Assembly: GCA_965116115.1 (NCBI GenBank)
Contig: OZ220486.1
Location: 4,526,001-4,590,000 of the forward strand
Length of the DNA stretch: 64,000 nt
Reading direction: 5' to 3'
DNA from: JAPOXR01 sp965116115
GTDB taxonomy: Bacteria; Pseudomonadota; Alphaproteobacteria; Rhodobacterales; Rhodobacteraceae
The notes below the pieces were generated by a model. It was given only the letters and a program-made list of their open reading frames with translations. It was not told the origin of the DNA and made no database searches. Below, piece after piece: positions 8,290-17,356 of the stretch. Both the position numbers and the translations under genes were made by a program. Each line of letters opens with the position of its first letter. The first letter of the stretch is position 1.

Positions 8290-9433
8290 TTCAAATCCGG
8301 CATTCGGCATCTACCTGCACTGGCCTTTCTGTGAATCCCGCTGCCCGTACTGCGACTTCAACGCGTATGCGACCGCTGATTACGATATGGACGAGTGGTC
8401 GGAAGCCTACCTGCGGCAGCTTGAAACAGCCGCTCAGGAGACCGGCGGAAGGATCTGTGAATCGGTTTTTTTCGGAGGCGGAACTCCAAGCCTTATGCGG
8501 CCGTCAATGGTCGCCGCCGTTTTGGAGCGCATCAACGGGCTTTGGCATTTGCCCGGTGACGCTGAAATCACTTTGGAGGCGAATCCGTCATCTTCGGAAG
8601 CGCACAGGTTCGCCGGATACAGACGGGCCGGGGTAAACCGTCTGTCGATCGGCGTTCAGTCATTGCGCCGCGCCGATCTCGCATCGCTCGGGCGGCTGCA
8701 CACCGCAGATGAGGCCCGCGCCGCGTTTGAGACCGCTGCCGGCATATTCAATAGAGTCAGCGTTGATCTCATCTTCGGACGCCAGGATCAGTCACTCTCC
8801 AGCTGGCAGGCTGAACTCGGAGAGGCCGTTCAGTGGGGCGCGGAACATCTGTCTCTGTATCAACTGACCGTGGAGCCGGGAACCGCTTTCGGCCGGCGGC
8901 GGGAGGCGGGCCGGCTTCACGGACTTCCTGACGAAGACCTGGCCGTTGAAATGCAGACGGCGGCAGAGGAGATCTGCAGCCGGTCAGGCTACCGCCGTTA
9001 TGAAATCTCAAATTACGCCCGGCCCGGATGCGAATGCCGCCACAATCTCCTTTACTGGCGGTGCCGGGATTTCCTTGGAATCGGCCCGGGCGCACATGGA
9101 CGAATCACAGTTTCCGGACGCCGCGCGGCGACCGAAACCCGCCTGTCACCCGAGGATTGGCTGAGGGCGGTGTCTGAAAGCGGAAGCGGCGAGAGCGAAC
9201 GCGCCTGGCTTTCCGCGGAAGAACAGGCGAGCGAGTATCTCATGATGTCGCTCCGGCTGGCCGAAGGAACGGATCTGCGAAGGCTCAGGAAATTGTCCGG
9301 AAACAGACTCCGCTCTGACCGGCTTGACCAGCTGCGGTCAGGCGGGCTTGTGGAAACAGCCGGCGGGCGACTCACGGCCACGGGCCGGGGCAGTCTGCTG
9401 CTGAATTCGATAGCCGCTGCGCTTCTGTCATGA
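8273..9433 (+). CDS. hemW: Radical SAM heme chaperone HemW
   Basis: 386 residues with the radical-SAM cysteine motif CESRCPYCDF (CxxxCxxC followed by a further Cys-x-Phe) at about residues 20-29, typical of HemW rather than of true HemN oxygen-independent coproporphyrinogen oxidase. GGGTPSLM and the EANPSS and RLSIGVQS segments bind SAM. The C-terminal HemN domain (YEISNYARPG, FLGIGPGAHG) is present. HemW binds and delivers heme and has no coproporphyrinogen oxidase activity in studied members. The start is TTG at 8273 inside the end of rdgB. Confidence 0.93.
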   Translation: MSSAADSNPAFGIYLHWPFCESRCPYCDFNAYATADYDMDEWSEAYLRQLETAAQETGGRICESVFFGGGTPSLMRPSMVAAVLERINGLWHLPGDAEITLEANPSSSEAHRFAGYRRAGVNRLSIGVQSLRRADLASLGRLHTADEARAAFETAAGIFNRVSVDLIFGRQDQSLSSWQAELGEAVQWGAEHLSLYQLTVEPGTAFGRRREAGRLHGLPDEDLAVEMQTAAEEICSRSGYRRYEISNYARPGCECRHNLLYWRCRDFLGIGPGAHGRITVSGRRAATETRLSPEDWLRAVSESGSGESERAWLSAEEQASEYLMMSLRLAEGTDLRRLRKLSGNRLRSDRLDQLRSGGLVETAGGRLTATGRGSLLLNSIAAALLS

Positions 9434-9483
9434 TGAACCCGGATGCAGGAATCCGCCGCTGATATCCGGCATGTCTCTCACTG

Positions 9484-9636
9484 TCAGGATGCCGGCGACT
9501 CCATGGCGTTGAGGTCGCACACGAGAAACACCCGCCCCGATTCCTCACACGCTTTCATAACCGAAAAACTGCCAGCGGCGGGATCCAGCACCATAGAGCC
9601 GGTTTCGGTGACCGCTTCAATCAGTCTTTTCTGCAT
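9484..9636 (-). pseudogene. C-terminal relic of a second DNA methyltransferase
   Basis: A 50-codon minus-strand frame reads MQKRLIEAVTETGSMVLDPA then AGSFSVMKACEESGRVFLVCDLNA. It matches the last part of the neighbouring intact methyltransferase (LMAAVSHEGDFVIDPAAGSF and RRFLGCDLNG), including the SAM-binding DPAAGSFS motif. Only the C-terminal motif remains. It starts six bases after the stop of the endonuclease gene. It is too diverged to be a simple local duplication and may be the tail of an older resident methyltransferase gene that the current pair displaced. Confidence 0.65.
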
Positions 9637-9642
9637 ATGATT

Positions 9643-10311
9643 CTAGCCGAGGAGCTTCAGCAAACGGCCGCGGATTGGTTCGATCTTAACCAGCTCGGAC
9701 AGCAGGAACTCCACGTTGTCGGAACCGTCGGCCTGCCGTGCACGCACAATAGAATCATAGTCGATTTCCAAAAGTTCGCAGAATTCCCGGCCCGTCATCA
9801 CTTCTTCGAGGGCGATGCGCTTCTTGAAGCCCTCCCATATCGCTTGTCGGTCTTCTTGATTGAAGGCGCAGAAGTGTGAACGGAACCGATACTGGATATG
9901 CTTGGCGTTGCTTTGGATAAACCCGTGCATGGCATCTCGCTCTGCATTAGCCTTCTTGGTGTCGAAGACATGGCCGTCTTTCAACTCGACAATGTGGCAG
10001 GTCTGCTGACCTTCACGACGTTTGAACACCATGAAATCCGGTTCCGCTCCGGCAAAATCCAATGTGCGGCTCTGCTTGATCTGACGCTTGCGGGCAAGCA
10101 TTACACCCTCAGGCATGATTTCTTGTTCCAGAAAGGCGTCCAAGTCGGGAATATTGGGAACCGCGTCAACGATCATTGCTTCGAGTTCAGAACCCGACGA
10201 GATAACGGCGGATTGGATCTTGCTAACCAACTCGCCCAATGCCTCGTTACCGAAAAGCCGGACATATGAACCGGACGTGTTCTTGGGCGTGGCGTTCCGC
10301 ATACGAGCCAT
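9643..10311 (-). CDS. Type II restriction endonuclease (putative, PD-(D/E)xK)
   Basis: 222 residues directly downstream of an adenine or cytosine-N4 type DNA methyltransferase (4-base gap, same strand). A candidate PD-(D/E)xK active site is visible: EPDFMVFKRR (about residues 88-97), then HIVELKDGHVFD (about 105-116), i.e. Asp-(x)n-Glu-x-Lys. The rest is not recognised and the recognition site cannot be inferred. It probably cuts unmodified foreign DNA at the site methylated by its partner. The frame is intact. Confidence 0.7.
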   Translation of the reverse strand: MARMRNATPKNTSGSYVRLFGNEALGELVSKIQSAVISSGSELEAMIVDAVPNIPDLDAFLEQEIMPEGVMLARKRQIKQSRTLDFAGAEPDFMVFKRREGQQTCHIVELKDGHVFDTKKANAERDAMHGFIQSNAKHIQYRFRSHFCAFNQEDRQAIWEGFKKRIALEEVMTGREFCELLEIDYDSIVRARQADGSDNVEFLLSELVKIEPIRGRLLKLLG

Positions 10312-10315
10312 TAGC

Positions 10316-11071
10316 CTAACCGTTCAGGTCGCAGCCGAGGAATCTGCGGTGTCGGTTCTTGGCTGCTTTCAAGACCGAGAACGACCCCGCAGCCGGATCA
10401 ATTACGAAATCACCCTCATGACTAACGGCAGCCATGAGTTCGCCTTGCAGGTCTACCGGTTTCGCGTGCGGATGGTCACGCTGGGATGCCTGCTCCTGAA
10501 TTACATCAGGAATGTTGTGTATCCTCCACACGCCCTTGGCCTTGCGCGGTTGCTTCTGCAGCACAATACAGTATTCTGCTCGGCGACGGGTACGATAACC
10601 CATGCCGAACGTGCCCTTGTCCCATGTAACAAGGTCCACAATGTCGAGGCTGGTTCCACCGAGCCACCGGTGCACACCTTGGCACAGGTGGAACTTGTCC
10701 ACCCACAGGAACAGGTGACCAGACGGAATCAATGCGCGGTCGATGCCACGCACAAAACGCCCAATCACCGCCTCGTTCATCTGTTCCAAAGCACACCGGC
10801 GCTTGCTACGATCCTTGCCCTCATTACCATAGGCGAGCTTTTCGAGCACTCCGCGATATTGCGGATCAAAGAAAGCCACTGGGATAGCATCTGCCTGTAA
10901 CTTGGCCAAGAATTCAAGCCCGTCCATCTTGAGCCGCGTATTCGGCTTAAGCGAATCGGAGAGTACTAGCTGCGGCGCATGAACTGTTCGCTGGCCGGAG
11001 AACACCGTCGCAGAGGAGACATTCATCGTCGTGTCAGTAAGTGCCACAAGTCGTTGGGCGTTGCGCGGCAT
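10316..11071 (-). CDS. Site-specific DNA methyltransferase (beta class, N4/N6)
   Basis: 251 residues. The catalytic motif IV appears as FFDPQYR (DPxY, about residues 67-73), before the SAM-binding motif I DPAAGSFSVL near the C-terminus. That order (IV before I) defines beta-class amino-methyltransferases. KPVDLQGELM, the usual KP-containing motif X, lies between them. The start is ATG at 11071 behind a strong AGGAGGA ribosome-binding site. It is the first gene of a two-gene operon with the putative endonuclease. Whether it makes N6-methyladenine or N4-methylcytosine cannot be read from the sequence. Confidence 0.85.
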   Translation of the reverse strand: MPRNAQRLVALTDTTMNVSSATVFSGQRTVHAPQLVLSDSLKPNTRLKMDGLEFLAKLQADAIPVAFFDPQYRGVLEKLAYGNEGKDRSKRRCALEQMNEAVIGRFVRGIDRALIPSGHLFLWVDKFHLCQGVHRWLGGTSLDIVDLVTWDKGTFGMGYRTRRRAEYCIVLQKQPRKAKGVWRIHNIPDVIQEQASQRDHPHAKPVDLQGELMAAVSHEGDFVIDPAAGSFSVLKAAKNRHRRFLGCDLNG

Positions 11072-11632
11072 GGTGTCCTCCTAATTTGTGTCTGCCAAAA
11101 AACCTATAACATGCCGGCTATGTGAAAAGAACTAGTAGTCTGTCTTTGTTGTATTGATGGATGAAAATAAGTAGACGCGCCAAAACATGTAAGGATTTTA
11201 AGGCTTCCGGCTGCTGCTCCTAGCCCGTCCGTGTCATCAATCCTGCCATGTTAGACTACTAGTGTCTGCCAGAAAATCCGTGTTTTCGGCGGCGTCCGGC
11301 GGAAATTAATTGCTGACACTGAATTTACAAGCCGCCAGAGCACGGCTTTCTCCCGAGTTGAGAGATCCGGAAGAAAGCCGCTGTTTCGATGAAGGGGGGG
11401 GGGAGGTCAGCGAAAAGTTCGAAGCAGTCAAGATATCCTCGCACCTTGGTGATCATCCGCACGCGCTCTGTCAATAATCGAAACTAAGACCGGTCAATGC
11501 CGGGCCTCCACCTGTCCGAATCTGTTGCCGTGAATAAACCGCGCGGCATCTTTCCGCCAATTCGTTGGACATTGTGTTCCGGCATGTTTACACGGTTCTC
11601 CATCACTCCGAAACGGCAGCAAGGGGAACGAG
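11072..11632. other. Intergenic region with MITE and poly-G tract
   Basis: No gene seen. It contains the promoter of the restriction-modification pair, an IS630-derived MITE at 11132-11262 and a ten-base G run at 11394-11403. Confidence 0.6.
11132..11262. mobile_element. IS630-derived MITE
   Basis: 131 bases running from CTAGTAGTCTGTCTTTGTTG to an inverted AGACTACTAG. The left ~35 bases are almost the same as the right end of the intact IS630 copies (AGTCTGTCATTGTTATATTG on the matching strand, then ATGGAT). The right end repeats the first 10 bases exactly and a later ATTGATG. There is no coding content, so it is a non-autonomous derivative that could be moved by the IS630 transposase at 53480-54627. 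Confidence 0.75.
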
Positions 11633-12208
11633 GTGTTCAAACCGGACGGCCTGCCGACCGCTCTCAATCTTCCGCCGGTCGACCCGCTGCCCGAGGCGAC
11701 CGCGAAGTATTTCAAGATCTGCGAGGACAAGCTCGGACTGGTGCCGAATGTGCTCGCAGCCTACGCCTTCGACATCTACAAGCTGAACGCTTTCACGGCC
11801 ATGTACAATGACCTGATGCTCGGCGACAGCGGATTGTCGCAGCTGGAGCGGGAAATGATTGCAGTCGTCGTGTCATCTGTCAACCGGTGCTACTACTGCC
11901 TTGTCGCGCACGGCGCCGCTGTCCGCAGGCTTTCAGGCGATCCGGAACTCGGAGAAATGCTGGTCATGAACCACCGCATCTGCGATTTGGATCCGCGGCG
12001 GCGCGCGATGGTCGATTTCGCTGAAAAAATAACGGCCGAAAGCGGCAGGATCACCGAGAGCGACAGATCCGCATTGCGGGACGCAGGCTTCACCGACCGT
12101 GACATCTGGGACATCGCCGCCGTCACCGGCTTTTTCAACATGACCAACAGGGTTGCTTCCGCAGTCGGAATGACGCCCAATCCTGAATACCATTCGGCTT
12201 CGCGTTGA
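11633..12208 (+). CDS. Carboxymuconolactone decarboxylase/AhpD-like peroxidase-related protein
   Basis: 191 residues. The core has EREMIAVVVSSVNRCYYCLVAHG (about 66-88), in which the Cys-x-x-Cys...His arrangement is the redox site of AhpD-type alkylhydroperoxidases. The second half, MVDFAEKITAES and DIWDIAAVTGFFNMTNRVAS, is the helical dimer region of the peroxidase-related (uncharacterised peroxidase) subfamily. A GTG start at 11633 follows AAGGGGA. The end overlaps the next gene (TTGA). Probably a cytosolic antioxidant enzyme; the substrate is unknown. Confidence 0.88.
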   Translation: MFKPDGLPTALNLPPVDPLPEATAKYFKICEDKLGLVPNVLAAYAFDIYKLNAFTAMYNDLMLGDSGLSQLEREMIAVVVSSVNRCYYCLVAHGAAVRRLSGDPELGEMLVMNHRICDLDPRRRAMVDFAEKITAESGRITESDRSALRDAGFTDRDIWDIAAVTGFFNMTNRVASAVGMTPNPEYHSASR

Positions 12209-13128
12209 AACAGGCCGCCGTGATCGCCGCGACGTTTTCGGCGTTTGCGGCCGGGCCGGTTGCCGGACTCGAAGAAATTTCCGTCCCTTGGCCCGTGGAA
12301 GAGATCCGGCGGGAAATATCGGAAGCGGTCAGCTATCTGCTTCCTGTCGCCCCGTTCCGGAACGGGGCGGCGCCGTCGCTCTCCATAGACGGCCGGCTCG
12401 AACGCATCGTCCTCAGAATTGACAGCGGAGCGCCGACTTTTGAGTTGGCGCGGATATTCAGGGATCTCCTGCGAAGACAGGGCTATTCGGAACTTCTGCA
12501 TTGCAGCGCCCGCGGCTGCGGCGGGTTCGATTTCCGGGCCGGGCTCGATGTCGTGCCCGCCCCGGACATTTACATCGATCTCCGCGACTTTCATTTCGTG
12601 GCCGCGGAAAGATACGGCGAGCAAACACATTACGCGGCTCTTCTGATCAGCCGCAGCGCAGCGGCCGGTTTCGCGCAGATCGACGTCGTCAGCGGCGCGG
12701 CGCGGCTGCCTCCGGCCGCAGTCGCCGCCGGGCCGGCGTCCGGTTCCCCGGCCTCAGTCCGGCAGCAACTGGAAAGCGAGGGCCGCGCGGTTCTGGAATC
12801 GCTTGAATTCGCATCAGGATCCCCGGATCTGAGCCCGGATCAATATGACCAGCTGAGCGAGCTTGCCGCCTATCTGGAGGCGAATCCCGATTCCCGCATC
12901 CTGCTCGTCGGCCATACCGATTCAAAAGGGTCCCGTGATGTGAATGTGGAGCTTTCGAGGCTTCGGGCCGAATCCGTCGTGGCCCGCCTGACGGAGCGGC
13001 ACGGGGTCGATCCGGAGCGGATTTCAGCACAGGGAATCGGCTTTTTCGCGCCTCGGGCGACCAACAGCACCGCAGAAGGCCGGCAACTGAACAGGCGGGT
13101 TGAAGCGGTATTGATCACCGGCGAGTAG
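12205..13128 (+). CDS. OmpA-family outer-membrane/periplasmic protein
   Basis: 307 residues with a TTG start overlapping the previous stop. Residues 1-20 (AAVIAATFSAFAAGPVAGL) look like a signal peptide. The middle domain is not clearly recognised but resembles DUF4892-type regions that precede OmpA domains. The C-terminal ~110 residues form a peptidoglycan-binding OmpA domain: LESLEFASGSPDL, ILLVGHTDSKGSRDVNVELS, RLRAESVV and NRRVEAVL, with the conserved Asp and Arg that grip diaminopimelate. It would anchor the envelope to peptidoglycan. Confidence 0.88.
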   Translation: MKQAAVIAATFSAFAAGPVAGLEEISVPWPVEEIRREISEAVSYLLPVAPFRNGAAPSLSIDGRLERIVLRIDSGAPTFELARIFRDLLRRQGYSELLHCSARGCGGFDFRAGLDVVPAPDIYIDLRDFHFVAAERYGEQTHYAALLISRSAAAGFAQIDVVSGAARLPPAAVAAGPASGSPASVRQQLESEGRAVLESLEFASGSPDLSPDQYDQLSELAAYLEANPDSRILLVGHTDSKGSRDVNVELSRLRAESVVARLTERHGVDPERISAQGIGFFAPRATNSTAEGRQLNRRVEAVLITGE

Positions 13129-13214
13129 CGCCGGAACGACCGTATCCGAAGTCGGCGGCAGCGGGATCAGCGCACGACCGCAGCAGCATCGCTTTTACAG
13201 AGGGAATGACAGCA

Positions 13215-13945
13215 GGCCGTGCTCAGCGGACGCCCTGATTCCCGGCTGCAACCTTTCCGTCAGGATTGCGGTAACGGTTCCAGTCTGAACAATAGTGAAA
13301 CGCTGTCGGCGGTGTATTTCAGCCGGATTCTGATCAGGAATCCGGCGGCGGCCTGTTTCGCGCCAGCGGCGTTTTTTAAGAGGCGGGAAGCGATGGCGGA
13401 TCAACAGGAACAGACCGGACGTAAGAGCTTGTTCCATAATGCTGTATGTAAGTCCGCTTAAATCACGATGTGTATTCTATATTTGGTATGTGAAATTGAC
13501 CTTAGGAACAGGCTCCAAGATACAGCGAATGCGGCTTGAATATCATGAACGGGCCGAGTCAGCGGAAATCGTCTCCTTTGGCCGGGGTTCGGCCGAGCCG
13601 CGGCGGCGGGCGCATGTTTTTCTTCTCACGGACGGGAACCGGGAGAGCGGCGCGTGAGCCGATGCCGCTGATTGCGCCGAGGTCGGCACGGCGACGGTCG
13701 AACGGCTCCGCCGACGTTTCGTCGAGGAGGAAATGGCGGCACGCTGGCCGCGGTTGAACCGCGGCCCTCCGAGGCTTGATGGCGAGGCGAAACGGACGAT
13801 AATCGCCTGCCCGGGGAGCGGCGTTGAATGTCATCGACAGTATTTCCCAAGAGACCGTCAGGCGGACATTAAAAACGATTTGAAACCGCGCTTTACGCGG
13901 TGCCAGCGCACTCCGGCGGGAAAAACGCCGACTTCGCGTGCTTAA
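13215..13945 (+). mobile_element. IS630-family remnant carrying a nested mini-element
   Basis: Plus-strand relative of the intact IS630 copies. The leader (TATTTCAGCCGGATTCTGA), the ATG-like start at 13394 and the HTH segment can all be followed, but there are frameshifts and stops, a shortened middle and no DDE part beyond about 13945. It is interrupted at 13426-13514 by a small inverted-repeat element. Confidence 0.75.
13426..13514. mobile_element. 89-base inverted-repeat mini-element inside the IS630 remnant
   Basis: Relative to the intact IS630 sequence this AT-richer segment is an insertion. It begins AGCTTGTTCC and ends GGAACAGGCT, nearly perfect inverted repeats, and is flanked by TAAG on the left and CAAG on the right, which looks like a short target duplication of the CAAG present at that place in the intact copies. 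No autonomous relative is visible in the window. Confidence 0.6.
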
Positions 13946-14110
13946 TGAAAATGTGTTGACGTCTATCAGTTCCCGATCAAGCGTATCGAATGTCGACAAA
14001 AGCCGGACAGCGATTTTCCTTGTTTTCACAGGTTCACTGACATCCGGAAAGCGGATTTGAACTGTACTTTGGCTGCGAAAGAAAACGCCCGTTTTCGCGG
14101 AGGTAGCGGA

Positions 14111-14354
14111 TCAGCTGCCAGACTTGGTGAGTGACAGCAGTTCGGCTAGCCACGGCAGGATGAGAACTGCGAGTATGGCTCCGCCGATTAGCTTTCATCT
14201 TGGCTTCCAGCTGCGCAAGGTCAGCCTTGGTGGCGATCCCGCCGGTGATGCCCTCGCGGACCACAGCGGTGATCGCTTCAGCTTTTTCCGCGCTGAAACC
14301 GTTGTCTTCAAGCCGCCGGACGGCCGACAGTGTATCGAAGGGCATGTCTGCCAT
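14111..14354 (-). pseudogene. DUF1640-like coiled-coil/membrane protein, copy 1, frameshifted
   Basis: From ATG 14354 the frame reads a coiled-coil N-terminus (SAVRRLEDNGFSAEKAEAIT, GGIATKADLAQLEAK). Then one extra base after ATGAAA breaks the frame. The correct continuation (LIGGAILA, LILPWLAELL, one transmembrane helix) follows in another frame and ends at 14111. Compared with copy 2 about 14 codons of coiled coil are also deleted. Family function is unknown; such proteins resemble CCDC90-type coiled coils. Confidence 0.6.
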
Positions 14355-14603
14355 GCTGTTTTCCTGCCGTTTTCAGCCGGGCGCGGGTTTGAAGCGGGGG
14401 CTGGAAGATCCGCGCGACGTCGAGGCGACTCGTGACGGTTTCGTGGAATATCTCGCTCACCGTGCCTTATTAACCCCGCGGCAAGTGAAGTTCAGGGGCT
14501 CGATCAGCGGGTATCTGCAGAACCCGTGCGACATTCATATCTACGGATGTCTTGTCCGCTTTGAGCCGAATCAAGACGACTTTCGAGCGCGGATTTGCTT
14601 AGG

Positions 14604-15190
14604 TCGCGGACTCAATTATCCCCTTTGCGTCATTCCGCAGCAGGCGGCGGATGACGGTGAGGATGACAGCGGCGGCGAAGTTCTGCGTCCGCTTGTCAAA
14701 GCGAGCCGCGATTCGATGTAAATTTTTGATTTTTCATAATAAATGCTTAATGATATTGTACGCCGCACAGGCGTCTTCATCCAGCGGCCGCTGCCGCCCG
14801 CGGTACGACTTTGATGGAATGACAGCCCCGCAGCCGGCTTCAAAACCGTCAAGAAGGGCCGCCGCCTCGGCGCGGTCGGCGGCCTGCCCCGGCGACAGGC
14901 GCATGCGGCGCAGCCCGCCCTTGCCGTCGACCATGGCATGGATCTTCGTCGTCCGCCCGCCCCGGGAGCGCCTGATCTCCTGCGGCTCGCTGTCCTTGCG
15001 CGACCCGGCGGCACAGCGGTGAGCGCGGACTGACGACGAGTCGATCATCCGTTTCCGCGGCCCCGGATCGCCGTCGTTTTTTCGTCCGCGGCTTCTTCAA
15101 GCTTTTGAAGATCATCAAGAATCTTCTGCTGTCGACCTGATTTTCTTCATCAGTTACAGCAGGTCGCATCCGGCCCGTAACGCTCAGGCA
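14604..15190 (-). mobile_element. IS5-family transposase remnant
   Basis: Minus-strand frames match the intact IS5 transposase at 57670-58503: MIDSSSVRAHRCAAGSRKD, TTKIHAMVDGKGGLRRMRLS and VIPSKSYRGRQRPLDE. They lie in different frames with the middle DKAYD part deleted. The left edge keeps the GGACTCAATTAT end. Confidence 0.8.
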
Positions 15191-15402
15191 TATCCCGCCA
15201 TGTCATGCCGGCTGCCGATCAGCCGCTTGGCAGAGACGGAGCCGGGCTCCGGCTGCCGTTGAACTCAGGCATGCGCCGGATTTCCGTCCTTGTCATGACC
15301 AACGGTATTCGGAAACACATTTGCAGGGCATCTGCTACAGTCTGATCCGAACAAAGAGGCTGCCGGCTGACCATGGTGATGCATTTCATCATTGCATGGG
15401 TG

Positions 15403-15458
15403 GGAAATAAGGGCTGAATTTTTCCCCGGAACGCCCTTGAAACCGAACATGGATGCTG
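15403..15458 (+). repeat. Long inverted repeat, left arm
   Basis: About 56 bases that recur in inverted orientation at 17353-17410 with roughly 85% identity (shared core GCGTTCCGGG and TTCAGCC). Together they enclose IS4-like transposase remnants and the DUF433/VapC pair. The left arm begins exactly where similarity to duplication copy 2 stops, so the enclosed unit probably inserted there. Confidence 0.55.
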
Positions 15459-15519
15459 CGTCCCGAGCACAGGCCAGCGTTTCGACGGATGAAAGCCGGC
15501 GGTCAGGATGACGAAAGTT

Positions 15520-16290
15520 CTGATGCCGGTATCAGGCGGCGCGCGCGGGATCGTCCGGGCGGTCGCGGGCGTGAAAGGTCAGGTTCCGGACCCGGAAAGC
15601 CGTCACGGCGTCGAAAGCCAGGCGCTTGCGGAGGTCGTCGACTTCGTTCAGTCTGCGGCCTTCAATCCGCGTTCCGGTTTTCAGGGCGTGGAAGAAACGT
15701 TCGATCCGCCAGCGGAGTCCGTACCAGCGGAGCACGGCGCGGGCATTCTCCAGGCCGGGCTTTGCCTCAGCCGGTCAGCAGAAGCCGGTCGAGGGCTCAG
15801 CCCTTTCTTTTGACAGCCGGCGGCGGGTTCTCCTCCCTGGCCGAGACCGCGGGCATGCGCAGCGGCGTCCCTCGGCGGCATCAGGTCGACCTCCAGGAAG
15901 CGCAGCGTCAGACCGACCCTGCGCCCGGCCTGCCTGACATGCTCATGCGGATCCCGGACTTCCCCGTCTTCGGCGATGACGCGCCGCCGCGCGGATCTGC
16001 CCGCCCGTGCCGGCATCCCGACTTCTTTCTCCCGGGCGCGGTTGAGGAGGTCCTGGAAGCCGCCTTCCCGGTCGCAGACGGAAATGACGCGGGTTCCGGG
16101 GCAGGCCGCCTCAAGCTACTTCGCCCGATCCAGCCCTTACAGCCAGCGGGCGCTGTCTTTTTCATCGTCCCGCCGGAAGTCGGCGTTCAGCGGGAACATC
16201 CCCATCGGACGACCGGCGGCGTTGACCGCTGTCCCGACATGGGCGGGAATTCCCTTCGCGCCCTTGCCGCCGCCCTGCAAATTGCCGTGT
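15520..16290 (-). mobile_element. IS4-family (Tn5-like) transposase remnant
   Basis: Minus-strand fragments in shifting frames. GTAVNAAGRPMGMFPLNADF-like text is followed by CDREGGFQDLLNRARE, and then, at 15532-15735, WYGLRWRIERFFHALKTGTR, the YREK-type signature region with the catalytic Glu of Tn5-like transposases, and FDAVTAFRVRNLTFHARDRP. Many frameshifts, no functional frame. Confidence 0.7.
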
Positions 16291-16452
16291 CCGATTTACA
16301 ATCCGAGCCCTCGGGTGTATCATCGGAAGGTTGAACGCTCCGGCGTGATCTGCACTACATTCGGGATTCCGGTCCCCGACCTGTCCACGGATGATACGGT
16401 CGGGCACGTTTCTGCCGCGCGAAGACGCTGGGAAAAATGGTGAAGGAAGACG

Positions 16453-16680
16453 ATGCTCGTGTGGAACCAATGCTCCGCTGTCGAACGAAGCCCCGACAAG
16501 GTGAGCGGGGCGTGGCTGTTTTGCGGCACCCGGGTGCCGGTCGCCTCGCTGTTCGAGAACCTCAAGGACGGCGCGACGGTAGAACAGTTCCTCGACTGGT
16601 TTCCCGGCGTCGAGCGCTGGCAGGTCGAGAGCGTGCTGGATCATGAGATGCGGGACCTGCGAGACGCCGCGGCTTCATGA
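16453..16680 (+). CDS. DUF433 antitoxin (VapB45-like)
   Basis: 75 residues with the DUF433 signature: CGTRVPVASLFENLKDGATV (residues 24-43) and EQFLDWFPGVERWQVESVL, a helix-turn-helix-like fold. DUF433 proteins are antitoxins that sit before DUF5615 PIN-like toxins. The end overlaps the next gene by 4 bases (ATGA). Autoregulation is likely by analogy; no operator was identified. Confidence 0.85.
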   Translation: MLVWNQCSAVERSPDKVSGAWLFCGTRVPVASLFENLKDGATVEQFLDWFPGVERWQVESVLDHEMRDLRDAAAS

Positions 16681-16994
16681 GGGCGCTGTTCGACCAGGGC
16701 ATGCCGCTTCCGCTTCGCAGACACCTGCCGGATCATCGCGTCGAGACCGCTTACGAGCGGGGATGGTCGAACCTTCGCAACAGCGCACTGCTCGACCGCG
16801 CCGAGGCGGAGGGCTTCGAGTTGCTGTTCACGATGGACCAGAGCCTGCGTCACCAGCAGAATCTCGCAGCAAGGCGGCTGTCGGTGCTGGTGCTGATGTC
16901 CACGTCCTGGCCGCGCATTGAGGTGCGCATGGACCGGATCGCGGCCACCATCGAAGGGATCGCACCCGGAGAGTGCGTTGAGGTTACGATCTGA
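16677..16994 (+). CDS. DUF5615 PIN-like toxin (VapC45-like)
   Basis: 105 residues. RALFDQGMPLPLRRHLPDH at the N-terminus is the DUF5615 start (usually LxDxxLxxxLxxxLxGH), and FELLFTMDQSLRHQQNL gives the second acidic site with Asp in TMDQ. These PIN-like proteins are predicted ribonucleases neutralised by the adjoining DUF433 protein. Both genes are intact and lie between the arms of a long inverted repeat, so they may have arrived as cargo. Confidence 0.85.
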   Translation: MRALFDQGMPLPLRRHLPDHRVETAYERGWSNLRNSALLDRAEAEGFELLFTMDQSLRHQQNLAARRLSVLVLMSTSWPRIEVRMDRIAATIEGIAPGECVEVTI

Positions 16995-17200
16995 GAGTTG
17001 ATTCGTGCGGCCTCGGGCGGCACTTTCCACTTGTGCAGTGCAGGCGGTCGGAGTTCGGTTCCGTTGTCTTGCTGGAAAATCCCAGCCGCAGTGCTCAGAA
17101 CACACGCGCGTATAGCGCAGAGCCGCAACCACAGCCCATCAGCTAATGCGAACGCAGCGCCATCGGTGAACGCGTGCGCTCGCCAATCCACCGGTCAGTA

Positions 17201-17356
17201 TCAGTAAAGGTCGAGGTCGAGGAAAACCGGGAAATGGTCGGACGCGTCAAGAAGCTCTTTCTTAATCCGCTTGGCCTCCTTGAGTTGGTCTTGATGCGGA
17301 TTACAAATCCGATGGTTGGACACATTGAGCCGGGGTGAGTGCCGCACATGATCAGC
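17201..17356 (-). pseudogene. Possible endonuclease/exonuclease/phosphatase C-terminal remnant
   Basis: The minus-strand frame ends LLDASDHFPVFLDLDLY. The SDHFPV segment is the conserved His-containing end of the EEP (DNase I-like) superfamily. The remainder is not recognisable and the upstream part is cut by the inverted-repeat arm. Low confidence because the motif is short. Confidence 0.3.

Larger units (their letters stand above)
14056..15404. repeat. Segmental duplication, copy 1
   Basis: This block and 18057-19706 share the same order of pieces: a conserved GAACTGTACTTTGGCTGCGA start, a DUF1640-like small gene on the minus strand, a non-coding spacer with GACGGTTTCGTGGAATAT, an IS5-family remnant, and a ~200-base tail containing GGCAGAGACGGAGCCGGGCT. 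The copies have diverged by point changes and different small deletions. The function of the tail is unknown; its minus strand could encode a peptide with ITMVSRQ. Confidence 0.75.
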
